Positions 62,628 to 64,000 of a stretch of DNA of 64,000 bases are shown piece by piece. The notes under the pieces were generated by a model that ran no database searches, was not told where the DNA came from, and saw only the letters and a program-made list of their open reading frames with translations. The stretch is taken from assembly GCF_000200735.1 (NCBI RefSeq), contig NC_014970.1, positions 620,001 to 684,000 of the forward strand, in the 5' to 3' direction. Origin of the DNA: Mycoplasma haemofelis str. Langford 1 (lineage in GTDB: Bacteria; Bacillota_I; Bacilli_A; Mycoplasmatales; Mycoplasmoidaceae). A program made the translations under genes and the position numbers. How positions within the stretch are numbered: position 1 is the stretch's first letter; each line of letters starts with the position of its first letter.

Positions 62628-63259
62628 TGAATCCTTCTAAACTAGCTCTCGGGACTCTAGGAGCAGCAAGTGCATCCGGAGGCGGGGCTTATGCCGCCTA
62701 TAAATCTGGAGCATTTTCAAAACCCTCTCCAGTTCTTAATGTAGAGCAAAGGTTGAGAAATGAAGAGTATGAGTTGATCAATACAGATGAGAAATACAAA
62801 GAGATATTTAAGGAACTAAAAAGCAAAGATGGATTTATGAGTGAACTGAATAAGCACAAAGGGGAAGATGGGGATTTGTCTGGAGATACTGATGGAACTA
62901 AGGGAGGTCCAGCTTTACAAAGAATGTGTTCTGCCCTTCTAAAGAGCAAAGAAGAATCTGATTTTAAAAATGCTTCCGAATGGTGTGTTTTAAGAATTCG
63001 AGATAAGGCTTTAACAGGTAAATCTTGAATAGATATTTCTACAGGAACCAATAGTGACTCCGATTGACAAAATTCCTTTAACTCCAATAAGACTGCAATG
63101 GCCGAATATGGGGTAGAAGGAATTCAATCCAATACAGAAGCTACTGCTGGACACCCTAAAGTAAAAGAATGGTGTTCTAAGAATACTTCCCTTCCTATTA
63201 ATAAACTAAGAAAAACTATATTTGATAAGGCTTCAGACTGATGTACTAAGACGCCTTAA
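62627..63259 (+). CDS. Family I paralogue, 210 aa
   Basis: ATG in the TAATG (the in-frame GTG 12 bp upstream belongs to the H gene). Helix LALGTLGAASASGGGAYAAY. Marks: VLNVEQRLRNEEYEL, KGGPALQRMC, SEWCVLRIRD, VKEWCSKNTSLPINKLRKT, DWCTKTP. Ends inside the convergent E gene (14-bp overlap). Confidence 0.93.
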
Positions 63260-63854
63260 CGCACCAAGCTAAGTACTTCTCATACACCTTCTCTTCTCCT
63301 CCAAATTCATACATAAATTTAGATTCTTTAGAAGTACATCACGTCTTGAGAGCAGGGCCTAAAGCGACTTTCTCCGATCCAGAAGCTCCTGTAAAAGTAG
63401 AATCAGTAATTTCTAGATTCTTAGATGTCTTATGAGTATTGTAATGGGTTCAAGCATCTTGCCAAGAAGTCGTTTGTTCCTCTAGTTCTGAAATAATAAC
63501 TACTCCAGTACCTTTAGCCGCTTCCTTAATATTCCTAACATCCACTACACATCACTTCTTAGCAAAGTCAATCTCCTCTGAATTCTTGGGAGAAGCCTTC
63601 GACTTCAAAGTCTCCTCGCATCAATTTGGTAGTTGATCAGAAGTTACTTTGTCTAATTTAAAGCGACTATACAAGTCCTTATATTTAACTCAATACTCAC
63701 TCTCTTTGGATTCCAATACCTTCAAATAATCTTTTCCAGATACGGAAGATTTAACAATATTGGCAACTGTATCTTCCGATGGCAAGGATAAATAGACAGA
63801 AAGACCTGCCACTCCGGCTGCTGCCGGAACTCCTGTAGCTAAATACTTAACCAC
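63246..63854 (-). CDS. Family E paralogue, intact, 202 aa, GTG start
   Basis: GTG at 63854 (V-K-Y-L-A-T-G), aligning with the ATG of the E gene at 4395 (M-L-K-Y-W). Marks: SSVSGKDYLKVLESKESEYW, Y-K-D-L-Y, PNWCEETLKSKA, KKWCVVDVRNIKEAAKG, LKTWCTSKESKFMYEF, AWCVKAS. No heptamer repeat at the V-L-E-S site. It stands where a J or F gene stands in the other blocks. Confidence 0.91.
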
Positions 63855-64000
63855 TACTTAGTGCACAAAGCTTCAGCTCGTTTGTAATCTGCATCATTCA
63901 CATTTACGAACGGAGAGTCAGCTTTCGAAGAACATCAATCCATTATGTTCTGCTCGGTAACAGATGTCTTTTTAATGGTTTCAGATCCGTTTGCGGAAGG
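63854..64000 (-). CDS. Family F paralogue, 3' part only (cut by the window edge)
   Basis: The stop TAG at 63854-63856 shares its last base with the GTG of the E gene (TAGTG). The visible 48 codons end NIMDWCSSKADSPFVN, YKRAEALCTK, matching the C-termini of the F genes at 33355 and 36086. Confidence 0.88.

Noticed and set aside
19..63259. Hundreds of in-frame TGA codons that look like premature stops
   Set aside because: They fall at conserved Trp positions (often TGATGT/TGATGC for WC), alternate with TGG between paralogues, and frames stay open to TAA/TAG. Code 4 explains them, so the genes are not fragments.
1..64000. tRNA, rRNA, insertion sequences, integrase or phage genes, replication origin
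   Set aside because: No cloverleaf-like or rRNA-like sequence, transposase motifs or terminal inverted repeats were seen by eye. A covariance-model or profile search would be needed to exclude them fully.

Overview
The window is a dense protein-coding stretch from a wall-less bacterium that reads UGA as tryptophan. Almost every gene stays open only if TGA is read through, and TGA-TGT/TGC encodes a conserved Trp-Cys pair in nearly all of them. Short, tightly packed, tandem uncharacterised paralogues with a Gly/Ala-rich N-terminal helix, together with no visible housekeeping gene, rRNA, tRNA or insertion sequence, point to a haemotropic Mycoplasma. The Mycoplasma haemofelis/haemocanis group is the best guess (inference from known haemoplasma genomes; no search was possible). 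Translated with code 4, the window holds about 105 genes, mostly 195-235 codons.

All but one or two genes share a plan. A start (ATG, often GTG) is followed by one glycine-zipper-like membrane helix at residues 4-26 and then a hydrophilic Lys/Asp/Ser-rich ectodomain. The ectodomain is usually two copies of a ~90-residue module: W..(W)..Y(K/R) ... F/L-K-x2-C ... Y-x2-(V/A)K-x-WC. I sort the genes into families A-T for reference only. No biochemical function can be read; a variable surface protein repertoire is the natural inference.

Layout. 1-3187: plus-strand array of families A/B/C. 3159-9092: a block of short alternating-strand units, D-E-F (minus), G-H-I (plus), J-K (minus), G (plus), J (minus). 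9166-25186: plus-strand array L-M-N-O-P-G2-Q-R-S-B, containing one minus-strand gene at 10365-10739. 25195-32127: A/B/C array. 32124-37104: second D-E-F / G-H-I / F-K block. 37105-37905: the only non-paralogue patch, with a tiny membrane ORF and an unrelated 113-codon ORF. 37906-47361: second L-M-N-L-L-L-N-O-P-G2-Q-L-S-B array. 47367-59436: A/B/T array, with a three-gene cassette amplified in tandem, closed by one G2 gene. 59423-64000: third D-E-F / G-H-I / E-F block, cut by the window edge. The window is therefore about 2.2 periods of a diverged 27-29 kb mega-repeat.

Genes within an array are joined by overlapping stop-start signals (TAATG, TAGTG) or gaps under 30 bp, without clear Shine-Dalgarno sequences, so long polycistronic messages with coupled translation are likely. 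Four divergent junctions carry the same promoter-like element (GAAAATMTTTARAAT), always 15-19 bp before a family G gene. Convergent genes overlap at their ends by 4-29 bp.

The most striking signal is a set of genes broken by short tandem repeats whose length is not a multiple of three. Three involve a heptanucleotide: 3 copies instead of about 2 in the gene at 7004-7466, 1 instead of 2 in the gene at 3785-4395, and an extra copy in the gene at 60013-60646. One involves a 10-mer (19441-20069). In each case changing the copy number by one unit (two units for the 10-mer) restores a full-length frame matching a paralogue in this same window. This is what slipped-strand ON/OFF phase variation would look like. 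Three further genes carry a nonsense codon, a one-base deletion or a ~16-bp deletion.
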